Assembly (NCBI GenBank): GCA_026874595.1
Contig: CM049322.1
Location: 56,668,386-56,732,385, forward strand
Reading direction: 5' to 3'
DNA from: Sipunculus nudus
Taxonomy: Eukaryota > Annelida > Sipuncula > Golfingiida > Sipunculidae
DNA: 64,000 nucleotides
In this document: piece after piece, positions 35,146-46,938 of the stretch
How the letters are laid out: each line of letters begins with the position of its first letter
How positions within the stretch are numbered: position 1 is the first letter of the stretch
The notes under the pieces: generated by a model
The model's database searches: none
Told to the model about the DNA's origin: nothing
The model's input: the letters and a program-made list of their open reading frames with translations, nothing else
Translations under genes and position numbers: made by a program

Positions 35146-36279
35146 TATCCGCCAAAACGAAGTTTTGCGGATATTATGTTTTTGACCGGGCTTCTCCGCC
35201 GCCGCCGCGTTCGTTTCCAGAGAACTCCTCTGAGACTAATGGACCGATTTTTCCCGAAACTTACACCAATTATCAGGTCACATGTGAACTGGTGCCTAAC
35301 CAATTCGCGTTGACCTCTGACCTTTCCCCTCTGCCCAGCGTCCCTTTATGCGTCTGTTTCCACACAAACCCTCATATCTCTGGAACCGTTTGACCAATCA
35401 GGAAATAAAATTTATACAATTGTAGCCCATGGATAGCTTTATAACATAAACAAAAATGGTAGCGCCACCTGTAACCATGTTTGCACAGTGTCCATCTGTT
35501 CATCTGCCTTGGGTTAAAATCACTCATATCTCTGCAATGAATTGACTAATTCACCTGAAATTCGGCATGCGTATACATCCTGGATAGCCTCTTGATTTTA
35601 TGACAGGTGGCACCACCTACATTCACATTCACGCTGATGACATCCAAGATCATATCTCGGGAACCGTTTGACTGATCAGGATATAAAATTTATACAAATG
35701 TGGCCCTTTGATAGCTTTATAACATACACAAAATGGTGGCGCCACCTGTAACCATGATTGCACAGTGTCCATCTATTCATCTTCCTTGGGTTAAAATCAC
35801 TCATATCTCTGCAGTGAATTGACTAATTCACCTGAAACTCGGCAAGCGTATACATCCTGGATAGCTTTCTTGATTTTATGACAGGTGGCGCCACCTACAT
35901 TCACGTTCACGCTGCACACATCGAAGCTCATATCTCAGGAACCATTTTGGCCAAAAGTTTGCATATTTTTATATCTCACATAGGTCTTTATCTACACAAA
36001 ACTGGAGGGGCCACCTGCAACCATTTTTGTAAGCGTCTTTCTGTTTGTCTGCTGTGGGCTAAAATCACTCATATACATGTAGTGGTTTGACATTTCTGCC
36101 TAAAAGTTCGCATATGTATACAACTGGGATAGCTTTCTGGATTTGTGGTATGTGGCACAACCTACAAACACATTTAGGCTGCAGATATTCATGCTAATAT
36201 GCAACATACCTCACTCTATTTCACCTTGCCACTCAATCCATGCCTCACTTCACCCGTTCCACTCTGATTTTGGCGGATA
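35146..36279 (+). mobile_element. Modular hairpin-ended repeat element, complete copy
   Basis: Bounded by perfect 12-bp inverted termini TATCCGCCAAAA (35146) and TTTTGGCGGATA (ending 36279). The left end folds as a hairpin (35146-35173). The interior has alternating modules of about 140 bp, each beginning near ATATCTC and ending with a GGTGGCGCCACC-type palindrome (perfect at 35735-35746 and 35884-35895, degenerate elsewhere). No long ORF was found. No clear target-site duplication is seen. Module-array DNA of a different type flanks it on both sides (34485-35145, and a short piece near 36310-36350), suggesting insertion into that array. Confidence 0.7.
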
Positions 36280-36479
36280 CACGTAGTCACTTGTCGGCTA
36301 CCCGTATTTTAGTTTTAAAAGTTTACACATTTTTTCTCTTTTTTGAGATATATAAATACAGACATAATCTTGGCCTGTTGGTTAATCTGTTAGATGTTTC
36401 AGTTGAATGAGTATATACTACCATTATGATAATAAAATTTTCTTTTGCTCCCTTTTCACTTCTTTTCACCTGAAGGTAG

Positions 36480-36770
36480 CGATTCTTGATTCGAGCTGTT
36501 GATTCACTGATCCCGTACGTACTTCCTGGCAGTTTTGGCTGGTCCGATTTTGATGACAGACTTCGCGATCGCAAGCCATTTGTTTTTCTTCGAGCTGCTT
36601 GTATTATCCCCGCTTCTAACGCTTTGTTGGCTGTTGATCGATCTGATCATTCGCCACTTGGAACAACTCTGCTCTTTCTTCACATTCTCGCATGCGGGGA
36701 TCAGGCAGACCTTCCGTGCGGGCCGCTTCAGGGATGGCCTCTTCCGTAACCAATGTAATATCCATGGAAC
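36480..36770 (-). pseudogene. Decayed helix-turn-helix fragment (psq/transposase-like)
   Basis: A GC-richer island. On the minus strand one frame reads KWLAIAKSVIKIGPAKTARK (36579-36520) and the next frame continues YGISESTARIKNRYLQVKR. The frame change falls on a TACGTACG, consistent with a 4-nt micro-duplication. AA-KYGIS-ST---R is the signature of helix-turn-helix domains of the pipsqueak/pogo kind found in transposases. Upstream, 36768-36640 is an acidic open stretch (VTEEAIPEAARTEGLPDP). No catalytic domain follows. The assignment is tentative. Confidence 0.4.
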
Positions 36771-37299
36771 GATGTTTCGTTAACGTAATCCGAACTTGAT
36801 ATTATCAAGGTAATGTGAAGGGCCTTATTTATATTGATATGTAATGGCCAAGCTATGAAACCTGTGCCCCTTTGAAGCGGGATCGCCAGTTTGAGCAAAA
36901 CATGAGCATCAATTTGTACTCATTCAAAGTAAAAATACCCTCAACATAGGGAGCTTGTTTAAAAAAGACGGGGCCAGTTTTCCTGTGATGGGTAACACTT
37001 TCTTGACCAAAGCATTATTATTTATCACACCTGCACTGAGAGGTGAACCGTGGGAAGGGCCTTCTGGTAATTAACTCTGACTCGAACCGTAAACCCCCGT
37101 TAATTAGCTTACCAAAAACCAGTCATGGGCCGTGAGCATGGTAAATGAGGCGATAAACAGATACTAATAACTTTGTGTGATAGATGACTATTTTGTCGTT
37201 TATATCAAATTATTTCTATATGCCTCATCGCGAAAATTAAACCCCGTGAAATTATGAAAAAAATTGCCTGAGCGCGAAAATTGAGCCCCTTAAATTCAA

Positions 37300-38850
37300 A
37301 CCCAACCACAGTAGTCTGATCTTTAACTAAGGGACATTTATACACTGCTGACTTAATGGAAATAGCACTAGCACTTAGTAACCCGAACGCCGTGTACCAA
37401 GCGTCCAAAGATAATACATGTCAGCCGTGTTTCTAGCGTCAGGGATTTATAGGCCATGAGACCTCATGGAGCTGAGCAACCGGTGCCCTACGTGAAACCT
37501 TCTTTCTTTAAGGTACATTTTTGACTCTTTAACTATATAGTTTCAGAAAATGCCGCACTGTCCGAAAAACAAAGTAGAATAATGAAAAAAAAAAAAAAAT
37601 TAAGAATTAAGCAAAACAAAAAAAAAAACCTTAACCATAAGTATTTGGCTTCTCCACAAAGGAGTTGCGTATAGAGTGCTTACTGCATTCATTGTCGAGG
37701 GGCCAAACTTGTTATGTCCTTTAGCTCTATTGGGCCATAGATTCGTTGTCTGATTGAGTAAGAGCAACACAAAAGCATACACAATGAACTCGCATGACCG
37801 TGGTTTTAAGACATTAATGATTTTAAGGAATCATTGTCACTTAGCAAAGAAAAAAGCAAAGTCAGGTAGGTAAAACTGATTTAAGTATTCTTTATTTATT
37901 GTATGATAATATTTAGCGTAAACAGGAACATGAAGGCAGATATTGCAAATAGAAAGTTGGTGAAGAGTCTGATTTGTATAAATTTGACCCCATAACGATG
38001 CATAGTTAGTATAGCTTTTTAAATTAAACTGCAGTCTTTATTATACAAAATTATGTTAGTATGTTGCTTTAACATTCAGATTAAATGTTATGCATAATTT
38101 CCGAAGATATAAAAGATCAATAGACCACAAAAAAGGACTACACAGTAAATTAAAAAAAGAATGTATCCATTTTCCCTTTCTTATATCTACATCATTATAT
38201 CATTATGGATAACATAATATAAAGGGGCCCAATCACCTATCCGACCTTTATAATCTTAAGGTAATCCCTTGGAGCCTTCATTAAAATAGGCCAGAAAACG
38301 TGGATATCACCGCACACCGGCTGCTTGTTTTGATTATATCAACGTGTTTATAAAATGTGGGGGCCCGCCATTTGACAGCAAGTCAGATAAGCCAGAACTT
38401 TGCAAACGGCTTTTTTGCAACAAGTGACATTTCTACCTCCGCATATATGCAAACTACCACCTTAGGTTACATGTTTTTACCTTTTGTCAACATTGGTGTG
38501 TTTACAAACATGTTGTTGATAAACAAGTTTACACATCCTTCACGAAGGCCTTATAAGAACTTATCACCGCCGAAATTACCATAAGATCATTAATATATAC
38601 ACAGAGGAAGCCATAAAGCACATAAAATATTTTTTAAAAGGTAGGTGATTGGGCATCTTTAATGGTTAGCTAACAACAAAACTGGTCACCAGGTCCTCTC
38701 CTTTGTCATTTCTGTATCATCCTATACTCACAACACTATGATGGTAGGTCAAATATAAAGTTCACAAATATGTAGAAATAATTACTAGTTTATCTCAGGA
38801 TATTTCAAATCGTGTCCCACCTTCGAGGTTATACAAAATCAAGATGGAAG
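37300..38850. repeat. Block paralogous to 58.44-59.83 kb
   Basis: Shared landmarks: gtaacccgaacgcc (37379) with gtaaccccaacgcc (58465); gagtgcttactgcattcatt (37674) with gagtgttcactacattcact (58808); gattcgttgtctgattga in both; accaggtcctctcctttgtc (38688) with accaggtcctcatcttggtc (59353); ctgtatcatcctat. No gene was recognised in either copy. Confidence 0.7.
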
Positions 38851-39119
38851 ACAAGAAAAATGAAAAAAAAGAAAGCATTTTCTAAAAATGATAACCACAT
38901 TTACTTGTAAATTGAAACGCTGATCAGGCCTAGATTTTCCTAGTTCATTTCGACATTTTTATCTATAAAACAGTAATAGCATTAAAAATCTTAGCTTTGT
39001 AATTATCCAGAACATGTGCGGTTTTGCCCGGCAAAATATAACTGTAATTTATGTAGCATGAAAAAAAAAATCATCACATCATATAATGTGAATATCTGCT
39101 TCCATTTTCATACTAACAG

Positions 39120-39350
39120 TGTATATAATATGTATTTATTTATTTTGCATGGATTGTACAACTGATTATAATTACTTATACAAGGCACTCTCCATGGCTG
39201 GGATTGATGCTTTCTGAAGTCCCTGGAATTTAAGGAAACCGGACAAAACCCCCAACCCTGAACGACTCACTATAACCCACTCTAATAGCCACGCCGGTGA
39301 CTGAATCCAGCCAGCGAAGAGAGCAGAGCGTTCCCCCCCCCCCTGGATTG
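39120..39350 (-). mobile_element. Second tRNA-like SINE family, minus-strand copy
   Basis: The minus strand reads aacgctctgctctcttcgct near its start and agagtgccttgtataagtaa near its tail, followed by acaatccatgcaaaataaat. This matches 44080-44230 with a different middle. A run of C at 39333-39342 interrupts the head. Confidence 0.5.
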
Positions 39351-41460
39351 TCCAATTCTGCTCAACTATACCTGATTAAATCAAATGCTTTAATCATGAC
39401 AATCTTTTGACCATTACCCGTACAAAATCAAAAGTTTTACATATTTCCATAGGCGTAAAGGATGTCAAAATAAATTCCTAAAGTATTTTAATACATTTTT
39501 ATGGCATCTAAGCGTATCCTTTGGTCTACCGTGTCTTGGATTTTACTTCGTTTAACAGAATGATAGGATATTGCAGACCTGTCTCATAACAGCTATGATT
39601 ACCAGCACTGTAACCAATGAGCAGATTGAAACAATATCACACAGATTGCTATGAAATTATTGCATTTCTCAATCCCCGTTTTAGCATTTATACTCTATGA
39701 CGATGTCCTTGGTACAAAGATACCCTTCCCTCCAAAGAGGGAATGGGTAACGGTCCTCGGTAGCATGCAACATTTTATGAGCAACGTTATTCTGTCTAAA
39801 TGCACAAAGGTCACCTGTGAAGTCAAAGCGCTGGTGGAGAGTTTTATTTTAGTACTGTGCGATGACATAAGTGGTGCGAGACGGGCCATATTGCCGCTCA
39901 GTTGATAACATATGAATACACACACTACCTGAACCATTTCTTACTTTAATTAACCTATCGGTCCTTGTTCTGCTTAGATAAATAGCTACAGGTTTGCATA
40001 CTCACAGTGTGTGTGTATACGTGAGACAGAGAGGAAAGGTGTAATAAAAAGTGGCAAGGCCTCGGTCACGAGAGTTGGTGTATTTCAACAGGCTTAGTAT
40101 TTACACTAACAGCATTTGAAGCCAGATGTAAGTGTATTATATAAAAATGAAAGATATATTATTAAATCTCTTTCCTTATATGTACTTTATAATTCGTTTA
40201 AACGAATTGCTGTAAGGCCATACTGCGAATACATAGACTTAGTTTTAGTAATTTTGTAAAAGTGGTCCTTATGTGGAACCCCTAGGAAGGAAAATGTATT
40301 TCGAAGGGTCACTTTTGAAGTAAAAACTAGCATTAGAAGGATCACGTGAAAACAAAAAAAAAAATGTAAAATCTGGTAATAGAAAATGCACATGTTGGTT
40401 TGGCTCAGTTGTAACAAATATTAAGAAGTAAACTTCTACTAAATGTCAAGTAGGCGCTCTTAAACAGTTTTTAGAGAGTCCAGAGAGTCTCAAAAGTCAA
40501 AAAGGTGTATGCTATTATTAAATGGGAAGCTTTGAACAAATGATCTAGTTTCTTGCTTAATATCTATTAAACAAGAATAACTATCTCATTGATTTAAGTC
40601 TACTGGATTTAGTCTAATTTTAGGATTAGCAGGTCCAGCAAGATAGAGTACGACAATGAAAATCTCGGTGACAAAATTTTTATTTTCGTTTTGTTTTACA
40701 TTACTTTACAAGTAAGGTGTAACTAGGAATAATTTCCGAAAAATATACTGGGATATTTCTCGAATTTATCGGATTTATGACATTCAGCATGTATCCCTGG
40801 TGATATTTGATTGACAACCGAGTCATGCGAGGAAATAGAAAAAAGTCATCAACGAGATTTGTAACGTTTTCATTTGTAAATTCACTTTCACTCTTTATTA
40901 TGTATCAGTTCATCAATTGTTAATGATTGTGTACTGTTATGATCATATACTGTTCATACTGTTGAACAAGAATAAACCTTAATTGAGTTATATAGAAAAA
41001 AGTAACATAGAAAAAAAATTATCCTTTTAGTACGTATACTTGTATTTCCCAAGCTTCATTTTGCATGCACTAAAGCCTGATTCTTGAATATTTTTCAATT
41101 CCATATGACAGAATTTTAGCAAGTTTGCAAGGTTCAGTCGTTATGCATTGTCTTATCTTTCCCATTTTGCGTACCATATTGTAGCAGGACCTCATTTCAT
41201 TAACCTGTTTCCTCATAGAAAAGGAACTGTTTTGAAATAAACTCAAATTTTAATAGGCAAATATGACAAATGGCTTTCTACAAGATAAAATATGTAAACA
41301 ATGAATATTAAGCACATAACCAGTTTTTATTGGATTAAAGAGACATTTTATTCATAATTGAATGTGAACAAAGAACAAAGAACATCATATCTCAGTTTAC
41401 AACGGTACCAATTGGACTGCCCATTATCCCCACTCAACTAATGAATGGACCATAAGTTGT
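39350..41460. other. Gene-poor interval
   Basis: No coding or repeat structure was recognised beyond short A/T runs. The open frame near 39651-39905 has no recognisable motif and overlaps another on the opposite strand. Confidence 0.55.
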
Positions 41461-41938
41461 TATGTGTACACATACTACTTCTCCAACAGCTGGATGTTTA
41501 CCGCAAACGTGTTGCAACGTGTTTAGGCATGTTCAGAGAATAAAGGTCCAACAAAATGTTATGGAACATTGGGCAGTATTTTCCGCATGTTTTCTAGTAA
41601 CCATTGAGAGGTTTGTTTATTAAATAGGTTCATGTTGCCTGTCAGTGGCATCATGTAACCCTATGATGTGACCCCTTCCGTGGGTTATCTGCAGTAGCTG
41701 TGATCAAATAGATAACAAATCATTCAGCCATTGCTATGATACAGTAGTTATGGATTTATTAATCATTTGTATTGACACATAGGTCAGCTTAGTCCTAGAA
41801 AGATGCCTTACCTTTGTATCTAAACCAGTCAGTTAAGAGTCTACATTGACCAATGATATATTCACAATCTTTTAAATACTTCATTTTGAATCGTATGGCT
41901 TATAGGTTAACCCAACAATGGGATATTACTGCTTCTTA

Positions 41939-42008
41939 GTTTCTACCATGTCCGCACATGGCAGTATGTGTTTCTACCGTATCGGTAATTACTGTGCATG
42001 GTAGAAAC
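41939..42008. repeat. Three-stem (cloverleaf-like) inverted repeat, copy A
   Basis: The outer stem GTTTCTACCATG (41939-41950) pairs perfectly with CATGGTAGAAAC (41997-42008). Inside are two further stems: CACAT/ATGTG (41955-41959 and 41966-41970) and TACCG/CGGTA (41975-41979 and 41983-41987). The arrangement is a three-way junction of 70 nt. Its function is unknown; it may be the core of a small foldback element. Confidence 0.6.
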
Positions 42009-42914
42009 CTGGCAACTCTGTATGTAACATAGAAAACAGAATAACTAAAACATTTTAAGGAGCTATTGACTTGACCAAATTGCCTATCAAAGTAGAAGTG
42101 AGTAGCCTAAAATTACCTCCATGTGATCGAATCCTTATAATACTACCGAGGAGGGGGTACTGCTGTAATCCAGTATGAGGCATCCAGGGTTGTAAAAAAA
42201 AATTATCTACAGAAGGCCTGCAATGGTTAGTGGAAAATTACTATTTTGTTCACTGCTCATCATGAGGTTAAATGCAAACAACGATACCACGGAACGCAAT
42301 TCAAACGGACAGATAGCTATCTTATGGAAATATTTAACATATATATGATAAGTTCTTGCTTGATTAGTGGTTATCAAACAAGCATTATGTACTTGCAGTG
42401 AACAGAGTATAACGTGATTAAGTGAAGAAGTAAACTAAAATAAGTTAGTCAACATGATGCATCTATTGTAATTTTTTTGATCATGTTGTATCATATTTTT
42501 CAATTATGGGCACCGGGATACTGAAGAAGAGAAAGGGAATTCAAGAGAAAAGGAAAAATAAAATAGGATAATACGTTATTTTATGACTTGGAACCTATTA
42601 TAATGAAATCTTATTGTTTGATTCACTGGCTCTTAGTTATGGCAATCTAACAGAACAGGCTGTGGTTAGGAAAATAATTACGAACAAACACATTTGTATA
42701 TATATATATATTTGTTACAATTGCCAAACGTACCAGTACATATCCCAATAGGGATCAGTTGTTGCTGATTTCCCCTGATTCAAGGGTTTTTTTCGGCTTA
42801 TATATTCGAATATATTTGAAATGAGGTTTTAGAAAATCAGAATTTATTTTTATTTAAATTTAGAAGGTTTCGTTAACTTTCATATTCTGCAAATTTGTGA
42901 ATTTTAACCAAACA

Positions 42915-42952
<38 letters not shown>

Positions 42953-43329
42953 GCGCAGAAGAAATAGAAGAATAATCTCAGCAATGTGTATCAACCAGCA
43001 TTATACTAATCTGTCAAAGCGTGGGGAATTATTTCCGGCTTAATACAACAGAAAAAAAAAATTATTTTACTGAAAACCAGAGAGTGAAAGCCACTTGAAA
43101 GGTAATGCTATGGTCAATCAATTTATTTGAGAAATTGTTTGGAGAAGGTATAAGACATAGGAAATGTTTTATAAAGACAAAAGACATAATGAAATGTATA
43201 AAACATGTGATAGGTATAACATATTCGCGTTCTTCTACTCTTGTGTTCTTCTTCAAATGTTTGTGACACTCAATTCAAATTCAAATTCATCCATTAAAAT
43301 TCAAATTTAACATATTAAACTCAAATATA

Positions 43330-43850
43330 GGATTCACGTTTTAGCCCAGCGGTCCAACTCTCATGTTTGGAGGAATTGTGCAAAAAATTAAAGAAGCATG
43401 AAAGTTTGCAAAAGGATTTTTCAGCTTATTGATTAATTTCAGATATAGGGCAAAGCTGCAAATAGATAATCTTGGCCAAAATCCAAGAAAGCGGCCAAGA
43501 TAGCTGCCAGAATGTCAATAACTTAAGTTATAATGTCCCGTGAAAGCATTACAAGTACTCTAATACTATGCTTTTTTTTGGACTGAGAAATTCAATTTTT
43601 TAGGTACCAAACCTCTCCATGTACTCATTAGTTGGTTTTTATCACAAATTTAGTAATATACCCATTAGTCCAGCAGTTAAGCTGCATATTGACAAATTGT
43701 GCAAAGGATGAAAGAAGAATGAGACATGGCACAATAATGTTCAGATAAGGCCCGAGCGGAATTCACCATATCATTGTAAAAAAAAAAAAAAAACAAAGAT
43801 GGGGGCCAAGGTGGCCACCGAAACATAAAATACCAATACAGCAGGTTATA
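43330..43850 (+). repeat. Two direct modules of ~325 bp with CCAAGAT/GGCC motifs (copy A)
   Basis: Modules starting about 43341 and 43665 share tagyccagcrgt, aaattgtgcaaa, aagaagcatgaa or aagaagaatgag, a ttcagatawrggc stretch, and gccaagatagctgcc or gccaaggtggccacc. A third, inverted module is at 45430-45620. The layout suggests an element with repeated and inverted internal modules. The same set occurs in copy B (50750-51230, inverted part 52830-53000). Confidence 0.65.
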
Positions 43851-44069
43851 TTTGTCCTAGAATACATTGCCAGTGGACTGTTTTTGGGCTTGAGAAATTC
43901 AGTCTTGAGTCTGGTTTTGGTGGTATTGAAATTGTGCAAAAATGGCCCTTTTTTACCTTCATATCTAACGCTAAACTTATTTATTGATTATCCTTCAGGA
44001 ATTTAAATATATTTGTTAATTTTAAATATTTGAACACTATGTCTCTTCCAATATTATAAAAAGGAAAGT

Positions 44070-44240
44070 CGATTGGTAAAACGCTGGGCTCTCTTCACTG
44101 GCGACCGAGTTTCCTTCTTCGTGTCCTCTGATTCCATCAACCACTTCGCGCCATCCGAGCCATAGAAAGTGCCTTGTAGTAGTTATTATAAACAATTGTG
44201 CAATCCATGTAAAAGATATTTTATTTGTTTATAAGTTAAC
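44070..44240 (+). mobile_element. Second tRNA-like SINE family, fragment
   Basis: gattggtaaaacgctgggct resembles a tRNA A-box region and gaccgagtttc a decayed B-box region. The tail agtgccttgtagtagttatt and the following acaatccatgtaaaa recur at 51410-51600 and, on the opposite strand, at 39120-39350. Three dispersed copies with tRNA-like heads support a SINE. The copy at 51.4 kb has about 30 bp more after the head, so this one carries a deletion. Confidence 0.55.
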
Positions 44241-44339
44241 GGGTCTTTTGCCTTGAGCTGATGGTGCAGCTTCAAGACTCTTTGCTTGTATGAAGACAGA
44301 ATCAGTACATATTAAGAGGATCACAACATTATGCCGTAT

Positions 44340-44510
44340 GTTACGCCTTCTTTTAAAATGATAGATTTAACCTATCGTTAATACATTAGAGCAAATCTCT
44401 TGGTTTGTGGCACGATTTCAGCATTATGCCATTGAGACATCGACGGGGCTCGAACCTTGGACATACAACCACGTCCTTACCACGAGGCGACGCTGTAACC
44501 CCGTACAGCT
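44340..44510 (-). mobile_element. tRNA-like (Pol III promoter) sequence, probable SINE head
   Basis: The minus strand contains GTCGCCTCGTGGTAAGGACG (A-box-like TCGTGGTAAGG) and, about 25 nt on, AAGGTTCGAGCCCCG, a perfect GGTTCGA-type B box. The ends do not pair as a tRNA acceptor stem and no clean cloverleaf forms, so a SINE or tRNA pseudogene is more likely than a tRNA gene. The duplicate at 51790-51960 has a mutated B box (GGTACGAGCCCC). Confidence 0.5.
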
Positions 44511-45429
44511 ATCTATGTACTATGGTGATGATGCATGACAAAATCTGGACACTTGTAGACACTTGTGCAGTTTGCCGTTTACCTGCTACATTGGTAATAT
44601 GGTTGATGATCCTTACCGATAAGCTAACATTGACTTTTCATTTCCAAGTGTTGTTTTAAGTATACTTCTTAAAATACTTCGTTTGCTTACATGATGCACA
44701 CTTCAAATAAATGTTATAATTAAAAGAAATAAGAAAATTCGCTTCATTTATTAAATTAAAGTATCTTCATGTGCACAGGATGCAAAATTGTAGATCGCAC
44801 TGAACCCCGCACGTAAGATTAAAATGACCGATAGTAAGTGAGTTTGAATAGTGGGTGTTTTACACGAATAAAAAACGCTCTTGTCCTGCATAATCTAAAA
44901 GGAAAAATATTCAGGCACAGGTTATAAAAAATTTGCTGGCAAAATTACAAAAAAAAAATATATAATAAAGTGTTCAGTCCAGTAATTATATTCAGAAGTA
45001 GTCTATTCTCATTAATGCATGTTCGCTTGATGAAGCAAGTGGTATGAAATACACGTTTTCCAAGCATTCTGCATTTGGGCAAAAAACTGACATAAAGAAA
45101 AAGTGCTACCGTACAAATGTTGCCAGAACTCAGGAGCTGAAATTACAGAAAAGTAACAATCACCAATCAGGTCAATAAATACTTAATCCAAACTTTTTAC
45201 TGAATTTAGAGGTAATCAGTTTGATGGAAATAGCGCCCATGTCTGGAACCTGAGGTTATATTTTTCAACCTTGTTTTGTGAATTCGACTTTCTGTCTTCC
45301 GTCTTGCTATACCATTTCTGAGCATCCATCCATAAAAGATCAGCTAGCTTGAACCTTACAAGACCGACTCATAAATGTGCTGAATATTTCTAACAATATT
45401 GTATATCTTATGACACTATTGATATCTTA

Positions 45430-45620
45430 TAATCCGGAGGCCATCTTGGCTCCCAGCTTGGATTTTGACCAATATGGGATGCATTCCACTTGGCCCTACA
45501 TCTAAAAATTGTTAAGTATGGTCTGGCCGACTATTATGCCAAGTTTCATGCTTCTTTTATTGCACAATTCATCTCTTAACATCTGGACTATTATTGATTA
45601 TAACATGTTAGTATTGTCAA
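45430..45620 (-). repeat. Inverted module of the CCAAGATGGCC family (copy A)
   Basis: Read on the minus strand it gives gaattgtgcaataaaagaag, catgaaacttggcataatag, gggccaagtggaatgcatcc and ccaagctgggagccaagatg followed by gcc. This is colinear with the plus-strand modules at 43341 and 43665, so the module family frames about 2.3 kb. Confidence 0.65.
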
Positions 45621-45801
45621 TTATATATTGCACGATCTGCTGTGTGTGATAATCGGTTGTGTCTAATACTTCCCGAAATCTAATGATATAGAATAAAGGA
45701 ATATTTACAAAAAAACTATAATTAAAATAATGATAAAAAATAATAATTTATCTAACTGATAAGTATAAAATAGACCGGAACGCTTGGAGCTTTTCAACAG
45801 G

Positions 45802-45802
<1 letters not shown>

Positions 45803-45856
<54 letters not shown>

Positions 45857-45878
45857 ATGTAATTATATATATATATAA
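45803..45878. repeat. (TA)n microsatellite in copy A
   Basis: Interrupted TA tract, paralogous to the longer tract at 53192-53282 in copy B. Confidence 0.95.
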
Positions 45879-46938
45879 TGCTGGCTACAATTCAGGTTAT
45901 AAGAACACTTTTTATACGTCTTATAGAAGGACCAATAAAATCAGATAGACCAAGTTGAACCTCCTATCAGAATTACATATAAGAATTGTTCAAATAGATA
46001 AAAGAGGCAGATACCTGACAACATAGAAACAATTAAAATAGTACCCCTCACTTTAGAGTGGCATTGTAAAACCGTCGGTGAAGGGGTAGGTGTTAAAGCT
46101 AACTTCAGAGTGTTGAGCCCTAAGGCGTGTGTACAATATGGAGCTGTAGGTTAGGATTCTACATTTTGAAATGTTATCTCCGAGGAATCTCTAATTAACC
46201 TTATTTCAAGGCGAAACCTTAGACCAGGAAGTATATACTGTTACACCTTAGATTGAATTATATTGTCAAACAGCAGGAGGGAGTTTGTTAAGCTTCGCAT
46301 TAGATTTACTCTTTCACAGTCAAAACTGGAGGACGTAACTAGACTAAAGACATGCTTACAAAGGTGAGAACATTGGATTTGTAAACCTCATGTCTTTCAT
46401 ACATCAGGGCGCTTCGATACAATGCCAATTTCCTTTAAATTTCCCTACATAGAATTAAATCCCCGGTCAATAGTTCTTTTACTCGAGTAGAAACACTCCT
46501 CAACGTCAAGGTATTAAAGGTAGGGGCATCTACATTATAGGTCCATGTTCTGAACAAATAGTCATTGCTTATTTATCAACATATAATCTCACGTATGAAT
46601 TTCATGATGAATGATATAGTTGGTATTATATGACTAAAAGCATTAAAATTATGTATTTAATAAGCTTACATAAATATCCAATGAGATGTTATGACCTGAC
46701 CAATAACCCTTGAACTAAGACTGATTATAGAAACAACAAACCCTTCAGTGCCTTCAGGCATACAGTAAAGATAAAGTTTTAAATTTTGAATGACCACACA
46801 CCAGGGATTAGAAGTGCAACCTCCCATAGCTTTGATAACCATACCCATGGTCTCCTAGCGCCCATGACTCCACCTTGTTTTTTCGAGGGAAAACTACTTA
46901 GTCCGTGCAAATATGATTTATGGGTGTGTTAGACGTGT

